From contig NC_084598.1 in assembly GCF_033807715.1 (NCBI RefSeq), positions 47,531,986 through 47,595,985 of the forward strand: a stretch of 64,000 nt of DNA, written 5' to 3'. A program made the position numbers and the translations under genes. Below, one piece after another: positions 33,656 through 46,800 of this stretch. Source of the DNA: Cololabis saira (lineage: Eukaryota > Chordata > Actinopteri > Beloniformes > Belonidae). The notes beneath the pieces are model-generated. The model did not search any database. It was not told the DNA's origin and was given only the letters and a program-made list of their open reading frames with translations. Each line of letters opens with the position of its first letter. The stretch's first letter is position 1.

Positions 33656-35636
33656 TGGTATTATATGGTGTTATATGGTGTTATATGGTATTATATGGTA
33701 TATGGTGTTATATGGTATTATATGGTGTCATATGGTGTTATATGGTATTATATGGTGTTATATGGTATTATATGGTGTTATATGGTGTTATATGGTATTA
33801 TATGGTATATGGTGTTATATGGTATTATATGGTGTCATATGGTGTTATATGGTATTATATGGTGTTATATGGTATTATATGCTATTGTATGGTGTTATAT
33901 GGTGTTATATGGTGTTATATGGTGTTATATGGTATTATATGGTATTATATGGTATATGGTGTTATATGGTATTATATGGTGTCATATGGTGTTATATGGT
34001 ATTATATGGTGTTATATGGTATTATATGGTATTGTATGGTGTTATATGGTGTTATATGGTGTTATATGGTGTTATATGGTATTATATGGTGTTATATGGT
34101 GTTATATGGTGTTATATGGTATTATATGGTGTTATATGGTATTATATGGTATTATATGGTGTTATATGGTGTTATATGGTATTAAATCGTGTTATATGGT
34201 ATTATATGGTGTTATATGGTATTATATGGTATATGGTGTTATATGGTATTATATGGTATATGGTGTTATATGGTGTTATATGGTGTTATATGGTATTATA
34301 TGGTGTTATATGGTATTATATGGTGTTATATGGTGTTATATGGTGTTATATGGTATTATATGGTGTTATATGGTGTTATATGGTGTTATATAGTATTATA
34401 TGGTGTTATATGGTATTATATGGTATTATATGGTATTATATGGTGTTATATGGTATTATATGGTATTATATGGTGTTATATGGTATTATATGGTGTTATA
34501 TGGTATTATATGGTGTTATATGGTATTATATGGTGTTATATGGTGTTATATGGTGTTATATGGTATTATATAGTATTATATGGTGTTATATGGTATTATA
34601 TGGTATTATATGGTATTATATGGTGTTATATGGTATTATATGGTGTTATATGGTATTATATGGTGTTATATGGTGTTATATGGTATTATATGGTGTTATA
34701 TGGTATTATATGGTATTATATGGTGTTATATGGTGTTATATTATATTATATGGTGTTATATGGTATTATATGGTGTTATATGGTATTATATGGTGTTATA
34801 TGGTATTATATGGTGTTATATGGTGTTATATTATATTATATGGTGTTATATGGTATTATATGGTATTATATGGTATTATATGGTGTTATATGGTGTTATA
34901 TGGTGTTATATTATATTATATGGTGTTATATGGTATTATAAGGTATTATATGGTATTATATGGTGTTATATGGTGTTATATGGTATTATATGGTATTATA
35001 TGGTATTATATGTTGTTATATGGTGTTATATGGTATTATATGGTATTATATGGTGTTATATGGTGTTATATTATATTATATGGTATTATATGGTATTATA
35101 TGGTATTATATGGTGTTATATGGTGTTATATGGTGTTATATGGTGTTATATGGTATTATATGGTATTATATGGTATTATATGGTGTTATATGGTATTATA
35201 TGGTATTATATGGTATTATATGTTGTTATATGGTGTTATATGGTATTATATGGTGTTATATGGTGTTATATGGTGTTATATTATATTATATGGTGTTATA
35301 TTGTGTTATATGGTGTTACATGGTGTTATATGGTGTTATATGGGGTTATATGGTATTATATGGTATTATATGGTGTTATATGGTATTATATGGTATTATA
35401 TGGTGTTATATGGTGTTATATGGTGTTATATGGTATTATATGGTATTATATGGTGTTATATGGTGTTATATGGTATTATATGGTGTTATATGGTGTTATA
35501 TGGTGTTATATTATATTATATGGTGTTATATTGTGTTATATGGTGTTACATGGTGTTATATGGTGTTATATGGTGTTATATGGTATTATATGGTATTATA
35601 TGGTGTTATATGGTGTTATATGGTGTTATATGGATT
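33656..35636. repeat. 10-bp array (ATATGGTGTT/ATATGGTATT), block 1
   Basis: Nearly 200 decamers of two main types differing at one base (GTGTT or GTATT), with occasional 7-bp ATATGGT slips and rare TTATATTATA variants. The array begins at a LINE tail and is cut by the L2 insertion at its right. Frames with no stops produce long Tyr/Val/Trp-rich open frames without biological meaning. Confidence 0.97.
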
Positions 35637-38600
35637 ATTGATCAGCACAGATAAATTCATCATAGTGGGTGATTTTAACATTCATATGGATGTTGAAAGC
35701 GATAATCTTAAATTAGCTTTCGATTCTCTCGATCTCGTTCTCACCTACGGTGTTGAAACTGATGGTCTGTTGGTGTCACCTGTAAACTCCCTTTTATCCG
35801 ACCATTACTTAATAACGTTTGAATTTAATTTTGTTGATGTTGAAGTGCAAAATAGGAGGTATTATTTTAGCAGATGTCTGTCTGATGAAGTTATTGTTAA
35901 ATTTAGGGAGGCCATTGCTTATCTTACGACAGTGCGAAATAGTGATGTAGTCAAGGCCAGTGACCTGGGTTCTACCTCTGCAGATGTTGATTTCCTTACT
36001 AATAACACTGCTGATCTGTTGCATTCAGCTTTAGATGAAGTTGCTCCTTTGAAAAGGAGGGTTTCTAGCCACAGGAGCTTAACTCCCTGGTATAATTCAG
36101 ATATCCGCATGTTGAAACAAAACGTGCATAAAATGGAAAGGAAGTGGTACTCTTGTAAGTCTGTAGACTCCTACCGTGAATGGAAAGATATTCTAATAGT
36201 ATATAAAAAAGCCATTCGCAAAGCCAGAACAGCTTATTATTCAACATTGATAGAGGATAACAAAAGTAACCCACATTTTCTGTTCAGCACTGTAGCCAGG
36301 CTGACAAAGAGTCACAACTCTGTTGAGCCGTGCATTCCTGCAGCTCTCAGTAGTGAGGACTTTATGGGCTTCTTCAACAGTAAAATCGCGAGAATTAGAG
36401 AAGAAATCAACCAGCCGGTTGTAGGTGTTTCTTCAGCTTTAGCGACTTCCCTAGGCTCTGACTTGTCTCTAGACTGTTTTGATCCTATAGACCTCCCTGG
36501 GCTGACCTCACTCGTTAATAGAGCTAAGTCAACCACATGTATGTTAGACCCCATCCCGACTCGACTATTCAAACATATTTTTTCTCTTATTGGTACGACA
36601 ATACTGGACCAAATTAACCTATCCCTAAGTTTAGGATATGTACCACAGGTTTTCAAAGTCGCAGTGATTAAACCTTTACTTAAAAAACCTTCTCTTGACC
36701 CAGACACCTTAGCTAATTATAGGCAAATTTCCAACTTTCCATTTGTATCTAAAATTCTGGAAAAGGCAGTTTCAAGCAAGTTATGTGACTATTTGTATAG
36801 AAATGATCTGTTTGAAGTCTTTCAGTCAGGGTTCAGAATGCATCATAGCACAGAGACAGCACTGGTTCGAGTCACGAATGACCTTCTTATGGCCTCAGAT
36901 AAGGGATTAGTGTCCATACTGGTTCTACTGGACCTCAGATAAGGGATTAGTGTCCATACTGGTTCTACTGGACCTCAGATAAGGGATTAGTGTCCATACT
37001 GGTTCTACTGGACCTCAGATAAGGGATTAGTGTCCATACTGGTTCTACTGGACCTCAGATAAGGGATTAGTTTCCATACTGGTTCTACTGGACCTCAGTG
37101 CTGCTTTTGACACTATAGATCATGGCATTTTACTGCACAGGTTAGAGCATGTTGTTGGGATTAAAGGGACAGCTCTATGTTGGTTTAAATCATACCTATC
37201 TGACAGGTTCCAGTTTGTTCATGTACATGAGGTTTCTTCAGAACAGTCAAGGGTCTGTTATGGTGTTCCGCAGGGTTCAGTGCTAGGGCCAATCTTGTTC
37301 AGTTTATACATGCAGCCGTTGGGAAGTATAATCCAGAATCACGGCATACACTTTCATTGTTATGCTGATGATACGCAGCTCTACTTGTCTATGAAGCCGG
37401 ATGAAACAGAACTGTTAGTTAAACTTCAGGCATGTCTTAGGGACATCAAGGACTGGATGTCCAGAAATTTCTTGCTTCTAAATTCAGATAAAACAGAGGT
37501 TATCATTCTTGGTCCAGAGCATCTTAGGAAGGGATAAGATGGTGTTGCGATGGCTTCCAGTGCAACTGTGAGAAACCTTGGTGTTATTTTTGTCGTTTAA
37601 ACCATATGTTAATCAGATTTGTAAAATAGCATTTTTCCATCTCCGTAATATTTCAAAGATTAGGAAAATCCTCTCGCAGAGGGATGCAGAAAAACTAGTT
37701 CATGCGTTTGTATCTTCTAGACTGGATTACTGTAATGTGTTGTTACCAGGATGTCCAAGTAATTTGCTGAATAGGCTCCAGCTGATCCAAAATGCAGCAG
37801 CACGAGTGCTGACAGGAATCAGCAGGAGAGACCACGTCTCTCTAGTCTTAGCATCGCTCCATTGGTTACCCGTAAAATTCAGAATCCAATTTAAAATTGT
37901 ATTACTTGCGTATAAAGCCCAAAACGGCTTAGCTCCGCATTATTTGCAAGACCTGATAGTGCCTTATGTTCCTGGCCGAGCTCTCCGCTCCCAGGGTGCA
38001 GGTTTACTCGTAGTTCCTAGAGTATCTAAATGTAGATTTGGAGGGCGGGCGTTCTGCTATCAGGCGCCACTACTATGGAACCAACTTCCAATCTGGGTTA
38101 AGGAGGCTGACACCACCTCCACCTTTAAAACTAAACTTAAAACATTTCTGTTTAGTAAAGCCTATAGTTAGTGTTTAGTAAACCTCTAGCTGGTGTTGGT
38201 AAATCTCTAGGTAGTGTAAACTCTAGTGAGTTAGAGTCGCTCCTGTAGTTTCTTGTGCTGCCCCCCCCTTCTCCTCCCTTTTCTCTCTTTTGTCCATGTT
38301 GCAGCATCCTTTGCCGGACACCGGAACCTGCAGTGTGGGAGTGAGGGGGGCAGGGTAACGGCCCCTTTTGGGCGGGGGAGAAGGTTCGTCCCTCAAGACT
38401 CCTCTCCCTGGCCCTGCCCCTTTTCAACCCTTCCCCGACCCTGCACCCCAACCTGGGACTTGATGATTGGGCCGGAGCTTCGGGAGCTGCGTGGTGGCCT
38501 GCGGTCCCCACCCCTGGTCATCCCGTTGCTGCTTCCACCTGCCTGCTGTGCTGTTGCCGTCCCTGACCCACCAGTCTGGCCCTCGGCAGGAGGGTCCCCC

Positions 38601-38828
38601 CTTACGAGCCTGGTCCTGCTCAAGGTTTCTTCCCTCCTAAAGGGGAGTTTTTCTTGCCACTGTTTGGCTTAAGGTTTTTCTCCCACTAGGGGAGTTTTTA
38701 CCTGCCATTGTTTATGTAATAACTGCTCGGGGGTCATGTTCTGGGTATGGGTCTCTGGAAAGCGTCTAGAGACAACTCTGTTGTATTAGACGCTATATAA
38801 ATAAAATTGAATTGAAAATTGAATTGAA
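35637..38828 (+). mobile_element. L2 (Maui-like) non-LTR retrotransposon, 5'-truncated and disrupted
   Basis: It begins inside the endonuclease ([24 protein letters not shown]), with about 25 residues missing before LDLVLTYG. It then carries the linker and reverse transcriptase: [48 protein letters not shown] (motif A), YGVPQGSVLGPILFSLY, CYADDTQLYLS (catalytic YADD). Finally comes the C-terminal domain LVLASLHWLPVKFRIQF to FKTKLKTFLFSKAYS, ending near 38171. Frame breaks: a fivefold 40-bp tandem expansion at 36893-37092 and further shifts near 37537 and 37600. The 3' UTR has the fish L2 end (CTCAAGGTTTCTTCC, AAGGGGAGTTTTTCTTGCCA) and an ATTGAATTGAA tail. It is inserted in the decamer array, which resumes at 38829. 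Confidence 0.92.
36893..37092 (+). repeat. 5 x 40-bp tandem expansion inside the L2 RT domain
   Basis: Five exact-length 40-bp copies start at 36893, 36933, 36973, 37013 and 37053; the last has one substitution (TTTCCATACT). CCTCAG bounds the block on both sides (36893 and 37093), suggesting slippage between 6-bp direct repeats. The added 160 bp is not a multiple of three, so it destroys the frame just before RT motif A. Confidence 0.95.
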
Positions 38829-39842
38829 TTATATGGTGTTATATTATATTATATGGTATTATATGGTATTATATGGTATTATATGGTGATATATGGTATT
38901 ATATGGTGTTATATGGTGTTATATGGTATTATATGGTATATGGTGTTATATGGTGTTATATGGTGTTATATGGTGTTATATGGTATTATATGGTATTATA
39001 TGGTATTACTGTATATGGTGTTATATGGTATTATATGGTGTTATATGGTGTTATATGGTATTATATGGTGTTATATGGTGTTATATGGTATTATATGGTG
39101 TTATATGGTGTTATATGGTATTATATGGTGTTATATGGTGTTATATGGTGTTGTATGGTGTTATATGGTGTTATATGGTATTATATGGTGTTATATGGTG
39201 TTATATGGTGTTATATGGTATTATATGGTATTATATGGTATATGGTGTTATATGGTGTTATATGGTATTATATGGTGTTATACGGTGTTATATGGTATTA
39301 TATGGTGTTATATGGTGTTATATGGTGTTATATGGTGTTGTATGGTATTATATGGTGTTATATGGTATTATATGGTGTTATATGGTGTTATATGGTATTA
39401 TATGGTATTATATGGTATATGGTGTTATATGGTGTTATATGGTATTATATGGTACCTGTATATGGTATTATATGGTGTTATACGGTGTTATATGGTATTA
39501 TATGGTGTTATATGGTGTTATATGGTGTTATATGGTGTTGTATGGTATTATATGGTATTATATGGTATTATATGGTGTTATATGGTGTTATATGGTATTA
39601 TATGGTATTATATGGTATTATATGGTATTATATGGTGTTATATGGTGTTATATGGTATTATATGGTATTATATGGTATTATATGGTATTATATGGTGTTA
39701 TATGGTGTTATATGGTATTATATGGTATTATATGGTATTATATGGTATTATATGGTATATGGTGTTATATGGTATTATATGGTGTTATATGGTATTATAT
39801 GGTATTATATGGTGTTATATGGTGTTATATGGTATTATATAC
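38829..39842. repeat. 10-bp array, block 2
   Basis: The same ATATGGTGTT/ATATGGTATT decamers as before the L2, with a few 7-bp slips and interruptions by TACTGTAT and TACCTGTAT. It ends at the next retroelement. Confidence 0.97.
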
Positions 39843-40622
39843 AGTCTACAGCTGTTTTGGCCCTTTCCGAGCTGCCGGACGTGGCTGAAGGGTCAAGCAC
39901 GGCTATCAACACTCCGACTTTAACGCTGGGGGAGCAAAGCCGTAAGCTGGATGCGATTCATGAACAGAATCTCAGGCTGGCGGCGTCTTTGAGCTCATTG
40001 GCAAGATGGAAAAGACCTTGGAGAAGTTGGAAGTTCGGCTTGGTGGGAAGTGATCACAAATTCGTCTGTTTGGAGTCACCATTGATGAACCAGAGACTGA
40101 AGGCAGACGGAAAATTACTGAGTCTGTCTGTTTGCAATATAATTGTTGATTCTATAATCTGGCCTTGACAGGGCGGTTTGGCAGCCCCCCCAACACAGTC
40201 AACAGGTTTGACAGCCACGCCACTGGCCGCGGTGCTGACTTGGGGTACTGTGCCGGGATCCCCCCGCCCCTAGAACCACCCTGCCCCCCCCCACACACAC
40301 ACACAAGTCTTGTGATGATGATGTTAAATTTGTCATGTTGCTTTCTGTGCTGAGGTGGTTTTTTTTGCACTTTCACACTGTGTATTTACACAGTGTGAAG
40401 ATGCTTTTTTTCCCTCCTCCCTCCCCAGTGTCATCCTTTCTCTGATCTGTTCCCACCAGTTGACTCATGTCTTATGTTATTTGTTTTGCCTGTGCCCTGA
40501 TGGTTGTACTGGTTGTACTGGTTGTACTGGTTGTACTGGTTGTACTGGTTGTACTGGTTGTCATCTCACTGTGCTGGGACGCCAGACCGGCGACAATAAA
40601 GCTATTCATTCATTCATTCATT
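39843..40622 (+). mobile_element. non-LTR element remnant (ORF1-like fragment plus 3' UTR)
   Basis: The plus strand from about 39850 encodes a coiled-coil-like stretch (LGEQSRKLDAIHEQNLRLAA) that shifts frame near 40000 (MEKTLEKLEVRLGG in the next frame), like an ORF1 protein of a LINE. After about 40160 only UTR follows: poly-C, (AC)n, a palindromic TTCACACTGTGTATTTACAC region, (GGTTGTACT)n, and a 3' end with CTCACTGTGCTGGGACGCC, GACAATAAAGC and an (ATTC)n tail. The RT-encoding part is missing. It lies in the decamer array, which resumes for about 40 bp. Confidence 0.6.
40502..40560. repeat. 9-bp repeat (GGTTGTACT)n
   Basis: Six to seven perfect nonamers inside the retroelement 3' UTR. Confidence 0.95.
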
Positions 40623-40665
40623 CATATGGTATTATATGGTGTTATATGGTGTTATATGTTGTTAT
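40623..40665. repeat. 10-bp array, block 3 (stub)
   Basis: Four decamers remain between the retroelement tail and the 21-bp repeat cluster. Confidence 0.9.
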
Positions 40666-40735
40666 TTGGTTATGTCAGTTTGGTTCTGATTGTTCTCAGT
40701 TTGGTTCTGACTGTTCTCAGTTTGGTTCTGATTGT
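40666..40735. repeat. 21-bp repeat cluster, right part
   Basis: Three copies of the unit seen at 33015-33165 (GTTTGGTTCTGATTGTTCTC), in the same orientation. Confidence 0.85.
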
Positions 40736-41485
40736 TGATTTCCTGTATCTCTCTCCTCTGAGGTTGGAATGACTTTGTCTTAAATTAAACATGTTTAATT
40801 TAATTTATAATTTAAATAATTTAACAGCAGCAGGTTCTTGTTGATTTTGAACGTAATCTGTGCAGTTTTGAATCCACCAGTTCATTGAATTGGAGCTCGT
40901 TTGTGTCTGTAAATGATTATAAATGATTGGTTGGTGAGGAGTGAATGAGTGAATGAGTGAAGAGTGAAGAGTGAATGAGTGAATGAGTGAATGGTTCAGG
41001 ACAGACGGCCGTTGGTCATCACTGATTCCTCCACCGAGCCGTGCAGGAGGAACCAGATATTACAGACATTAGAAAGTAGAAGATTATAGATTATAGATTT
41101 GATCTCCGTTCCAGCATCATCACGCTGGACGTTGGAGAAACGAGGAAACGGAGACGACAAAGTTTCTGTTCTGCAAATATCTAAAAAAAAAAAGTGCATT
41201 GGGCAGATTCAAATTAAAAGGAAAAAATCCTTCCCAGAAACAAGTGTGACTCCTCCATATTGCAAAGGTTCTATCAATTAATGATGGAGGGAATAAAGGA
41301 TTTAGTTAAGAGTTAATTCCCTGAGATTTTAAACGCCGCTTCACTTGAGTCCAAATCTTTAACAAACTTTTAACGATGACATTATTTATTAGTATGACAT
41401 TTAAGACAAATTAAAGGGGAGGCGTAAAAGAGAGAATATGGAAGCTGTTACATGATTTCTCCTCCACCTGCAGTCAGTTTGGCTC
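40736..41485. other. intergenic, nothing recognised
   Basis: Contains GAGTGAATGAGTGAA repeats near 40937-40992. Otherwise low-copy AT-rich sequence with no supported gene. Confidence 0.45.
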
Positions 41486-41822
41486 ATTAGGGCCCGAGCA
41501 CTGACAGCGCTTGGGCCCTAATGTATCTGTAGGAAATGTTCTCGTTTTTATTTTTCTTCCGACCACATGAGGGTCTCTTTTCCCCTTAAACGTGCCCCAA
41601 AAGTCACCAAATTTTGCACCAAGCCAGGCCTGGTGAAAAATGTGATATTTAATAGTTTTCATTAATGGGCGTGGCCTAACGGCTCAACAGCGCCCCCTAG
41701 AAAACTTTGTCCCTCAAGCCCCACGATACGGTTTGACGTACATGCAGGAAAATCGGTACACACCTGTATCAGTACACAACTTAAAGAAAAGTCTCTTGGC
41801 GCCATGGCTGAAACCCAACAGG
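41486..41822. repeat. dispersed repeat with terminal hairpin
   Basis: Begins with a 14-bp stem, ATTAGGGCCCGAGC (41486-41499) pairing with GCTTGGGCCCTAAT (41509-41522) with one mismatch, then CACCAAATTTTGCACCAAGC and GGGCGTGGCCTAACGG. This is a family I recognise as common in fish intergenic DNA. Class unknown. Confidence 0.5.
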
Positions 41823-41954
41823 TATATATATATATATATATTGTTTCTGATATGATGGAGTTTTGGATTGTAAAACCTTCCATATTGAAAACAGAGGTGC
41901 AGCATTTATTCTGTCCTCAACTTTTAAACGTCGTAGACAGAAGTTATTGATGCT
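41823..41954. other. short (TA)n and unassigned spacer
   Basis: About nine TA units at 41824-41841, then low-copy sequence up to the decamer array. Confidence 0.5.
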
Positions 41955-42716
41955 GGTATTATATGGTGTTATATGGTATTATATGGTGTTATATGGTGTT
42001 ATATGGTGTTATATGGTATTATATGGTATTATATGGTGTTATATAGTATTATATGGTGTTATATGGTATTATATGGTATTATATGGTGTTATATGGTGTT
42101 ATATGGTGTTATATGGTATTATATGGTATTATATGGTGTTATATGGTGTTATATGGTGTTATATGGTATTATATGGTGTTATATGGTGTTATATGGTATT
42201 ATATGGTGTTATATGGTGTTATATGGTGTTATATGGTGTTATATGGTATTATATGGTGTTATATGGTGTTATATGGTGTTATATGGTGTTATATAGTATT
42301 ATATGGTGTTATATGGTGTTATATAGTATTATATGGTGTTATATGATGTTATATGGTATTATATAGTATTATATGGTGTTATATGGTGTTATATGGTGTT
42401 ATATGGTGTTATATGGTATTATATGGTGTTATATGGTGTTATATGGTATTATATGGTGTTATATGGTATTGTATGGTGTTATATGGTGTTATATGGTGTT
42501 ATATGGTATTATATGGTGTTATATGGTGTTATATGGTGTTATATGGTATTATATGGTGTTATATGGTGTTATATGGTATTATATGGTATTATATGGTGTT
42601 ATATGGTGTTATATGGTGTTATATGGTATTATATGGTGTTATATGGTATTATATGGTGTTATATGGTGTTATATGGTGTTTTATTGTGTTATATGATATT
42701 ATATGGTGTTATATGG
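41955..42716. repeat. 10-bp array, block 4
   Basis: About 76 ATATGGTGTT/ATATGGTATT decamers in strict 10-bp register, with occasional ATATAGTATT. Separated from block 3 by about 1.3 kb of other DNA. Confidence 0.97.
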
Positions 42717-43884
42717 ACACTGGAGAACAAGGGCTTGTTCTGAACCAGCTGGAATAATCTGGTTCTGAAATAAAGAGTAACATCATCTGCATATATAGAC
42801 ACCTTATGTTAATAGATAACTTCCTGCTTTTCTGAATAAGAGAGATTGTGGCTCGTCGTGTCGTGGATTGAGCAGAAGAATATCAGAGTCAAAGGCCAAA
42901 AGGGGAGAAAGTCTATCAATAAAAACTCAATCAAATTCTTTCCACTCTGCATGGACAACAGAGCATTTAGATTTCAGCAGTTGAAATGGTTTATCTAACT
43001 ATCATAAAGCGTTCATCAGATAGTCTTTGAGATGTTTATAAGGAGGAATCAGAATCCATAAACTGGTTATTTATGTTAACGGAGACACAAACGTTGATAA
43101 TGTGCTTGGCTGAGGTTGATTTATCACCAAACTCGCAGTTACTAAGTCTGTTCTGGATATTTACTGATATAGTTTCAAATTCAGATTTTTTTAATATAGA
43201 AGTTCAACAGAGGGGGATTTTGAACATATAGTTTTAGCAATTTAGATTTAGAGTCTGACTCTTTGGACAAGCAGCTTTGCGTTTGTGTAACTTATTATTA
43301 ATAATGTATTGAAATGCTGCAGCAAAGAAATATCCGGTTTAAAGGTCGCGTGATCCGATTTTACAGCGGGAGCAGAATCACTAGTATTAACTTATCAGGA
43401 AGAAAAAGATTAATCCGTGAAAACGCGCCGCGCAACAACTGCTGGGAGATAAGACTGAAATAACGCCGAGCATCAATAATCCTGTATCGCTGCATAAACT
43501 ATTGATCTGGATACGGAGCCTGGTTTATTCTAAGTTTATTCTAAGAGTTAAAACCTCCACCAGGATAAGTTGGTACTATCAGTGAAGAAAGTCTTTCTAA
43601 TCCCAGTTTGGTCCGTTGACATTAGCAACATTAGCAACATTAGCAACAATAATGAGACAATAATGTAAAGTTTGTAAGGTGTTCCGACTCTAAACGCTCT
43701 TCTTTTGGTCCAAAAACAACCACTTCAGTTTTATTTGTGTTCAACTGAAGAACATTATGTCACATCCACGTATTGATTAGTTATTGATTAGTTATTGATT
43801 AGTTATTGATTAGCTCTCAACGCTTGTGTGGCTCATCGTCTCGTGGTGACGTTGTCATGGAAAGTGGTGTGTCGTCTGCAAATA
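42717..43884. other. unassigned DNA between arrays
   Basis: About 1.2 kb with no gene or element recognised. Short repeats only: ATTAGCAAC x3 near 43620 and ATTGATTAGTT x4 near 43772-43812. Confidence 0.5.
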
Positions 43885-46800
43885 CCAGTACTTAACCAGT
43901 ACTTAACCAGTGCTTAACCAGTTCTTAACCAGTATTTAACTAGTACTTAACCAGTACTTAACCAGCACTTAACCAGTACTTAACCAGAACTTAACCAGTA
44001 CTTAACCAGAACTTAACCAGTACTTAACCAGTACTTAACCAGTACTTAACCAGTACTAAACCAGAACTTAACCAGTACTTAACCAGTACTTAACCAGTAC
44101 TAAACCAGAACTTAACCAGTACTAAACCAGAACTTAACCGGTACTTAACCAGTACATTAACCAGTACTAAACCAGTACTTAACCAGTACTTAACCGTTAA
44201 TTAACCAATACTTAACCAGTACTTAACCAGTACTAAACCAGTACTTAACTAGTACTTAACCAGTACTTAACTAGTACATAACCGGTACTTAACCTGTACT
44301 TAACCAGTACTTAACTAGTACTTAACCAATACTTAACTAGTACTTAACTAGTACTTAACCAGTACTTAACTAGTACTTAACCAGTACTTAACTAGTACTT
44401 AACCAGTACTTAACCAATACTTAACCGGTACTTAACCAGTACTTAACTAGTACTTAACCAGTATTTAACCGGTACTTAGCCAGTACTTAACTAGTACTTA
44501 ACCAGTACTTAACCAGTATTTAAGCGGTACTTAACCAGTACTTAACTAGTACTTAACCAGTACTTAACTAGTACTTAACTAGTACTTAACCAGTACTTAA
44601 CGAGTACTTAACCAGTACCTAACCAGTACTTAACCAGTATTTAACCGGTACTTAACCAGTACTTAACCAGTACTTAACCGGTACTTAACCGGTACTTAAC
44701 CAGTACTTAACCGGTACTTAACCAGTACTTAACTAGTACTTAACCGGTACTTAACCAGTATTTAACCGTTACTTAACCAGTACTTAACCAGTACTTAACC
44801 GGTACTTAACCAGTACTTAACCGTTACTTAACCAGTACTTAACCAGTACTTAACCGGTACTTAAACAATACTTAACCGTTACTTAACCAGTACTTAACCA
44901 GTACTTAACCGGTACTTAACCAGTACTTAACCGGTACTTAACCAGTACTTAACTAGTACTTAACCAGTATTTAACCGTTACTTAACCAGTACTTAACCAG
45001 TACTTAACCGGTACTTAACCAGTACTTAACCGTTACTTAACCAGTACTTAACCAGCACTTAACCAGTACTTAACCAGTACTTAACCGTTACTTAACCGGC
45101 ACTTAACCGTTACTTAACCAGTACTTAACCAGTACTTAACCAGTACTTAACCGTTACTTAACCAGTACTTAACCAGTACTTAACCGGTACTTAACCAGTA
45201 CCTAACCAGTACTTAACTAGTACTTAACCAGTATTTAACCGGTACTTAGCCAGTACTTAAAAAGTACTTAACCAGTACTTAACCAGTATTTAACCGGTAC
45301 TTAACCAGTACTTAACCGGTACTTAACCAGTACTTAACTAGTACTTAACCAGTACATAACCAGTACTAAACCAGTACTTAACTAGTACTTAACCAGTACC
45401 TAACTAGTACATAACCGGTACTTAACCTGTACTTAACCAGTACTTAACTAGTACTTAACCAATACTTAGCCAGTACTTAACTAGTACTTAACCAGTACTT
45501 AACCAGTACTTAACTAGTACTTAACCTGTACTTAACCAGTACTTAACTAGTACTTAACCAGTACTTAGCCAGTACTTAACTAGTACTTAACCAGTACTTA
45601 ACCAGTATTTAACCGGTACTTAACCAGTACTTAACTAGTACTTAACCAGTACTTAACTAGTACTTAACTAGTACTTAACCAGTACTTAACTAGTACTTAA
45701 CCAGTACCTAACCAGTACTTAACCAGTACTTAACCAGTATTTAACCGGTACTTAACCCGTACTTAACTAGTACATAACCGGTACTTAACCTGTACTTAAC
45801 CAGTACTTAACTAGTACTTAACCAATACTTAACTAGTACTTAACCAGTACTTAACTAGTACTTAACCAGTTCTTAACCAGTATTTAACTAGTACTTAACC
45901 AGTACTTAACTAGTACATAACTGGTAATTAACCGGTACTTAACCGTTACTTAACCAGTACTTAACCAGTACTTAACCGTTACTTAACCAGTACTTAACGA
46001 GTACTTAACCAGCACTTAACCAGTGCTTAACCAGTACCTAACCAGTACTTAACCGTTACTTAACCGTTACTTAACCAGTACTTAACCAGTATTTAACCGT
46101 TACTTAACCAGTACTTAACCAATACTTAACCAGCACTTAACCAGTACTTAACGAGTACTTAACCAGTACTTAACCAATACTTAACTAGTACTTAACCAGT
46201 ACTTAACTAGTACTTAACCAGTATTTAACCGGTACTTAACCAGTACTTAACTAGTACATAACCGGTACTTAACCAGTACCTAACCAGTACTTAACTAGTA
46301 CTTAACCAGTACTTAACTAGTGCTTAACCAGTACTTAACTAGTAATTAACCAGTATTTAACCGGTACTCAACTAGTACATAACCGGTACTTAACCGGTAC
46401 TTAACCAATACTTAACTAGTACTTAACCAGTATTTAACCGGTACTTAACCAGTACTTAACTAGTACTTAACCAGTACCTAACCAGTAATTAACTAGTACT
46501 TAACTAGTGCTTAACCAGTACTTAACTAGTACTTAACCAGTACTTAACCAGTACTTAACTAGTACATAACCGGTACTTAACCGGTACTTAACCAGTACTT
46601 AACTAGTACTTAACCAGTACTTAACCAGTATTTAACCGGTACTTAACCAGTACTTAACTAGTACTTAACCAGTACTTAACTAGTACTTAACCAGTATTTA
46701 ACCAGTACTTAATTAGTACTTAACCAGTATTTAACCGGTACTTAACCAGTACTCAACTAGTACATAACCGGTACTTAACCGTTACTTAACCAGTACTTAA

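Noticed and set aside
33675..36942. Long Tyr/Trp/Val/Leu-rich frames over the decamer array, partly continuing into L2
   Set aside because: The frames arise from ATATGGTGTT repetition; three overlapping frames are open together, and continuity into L2 is accidental.
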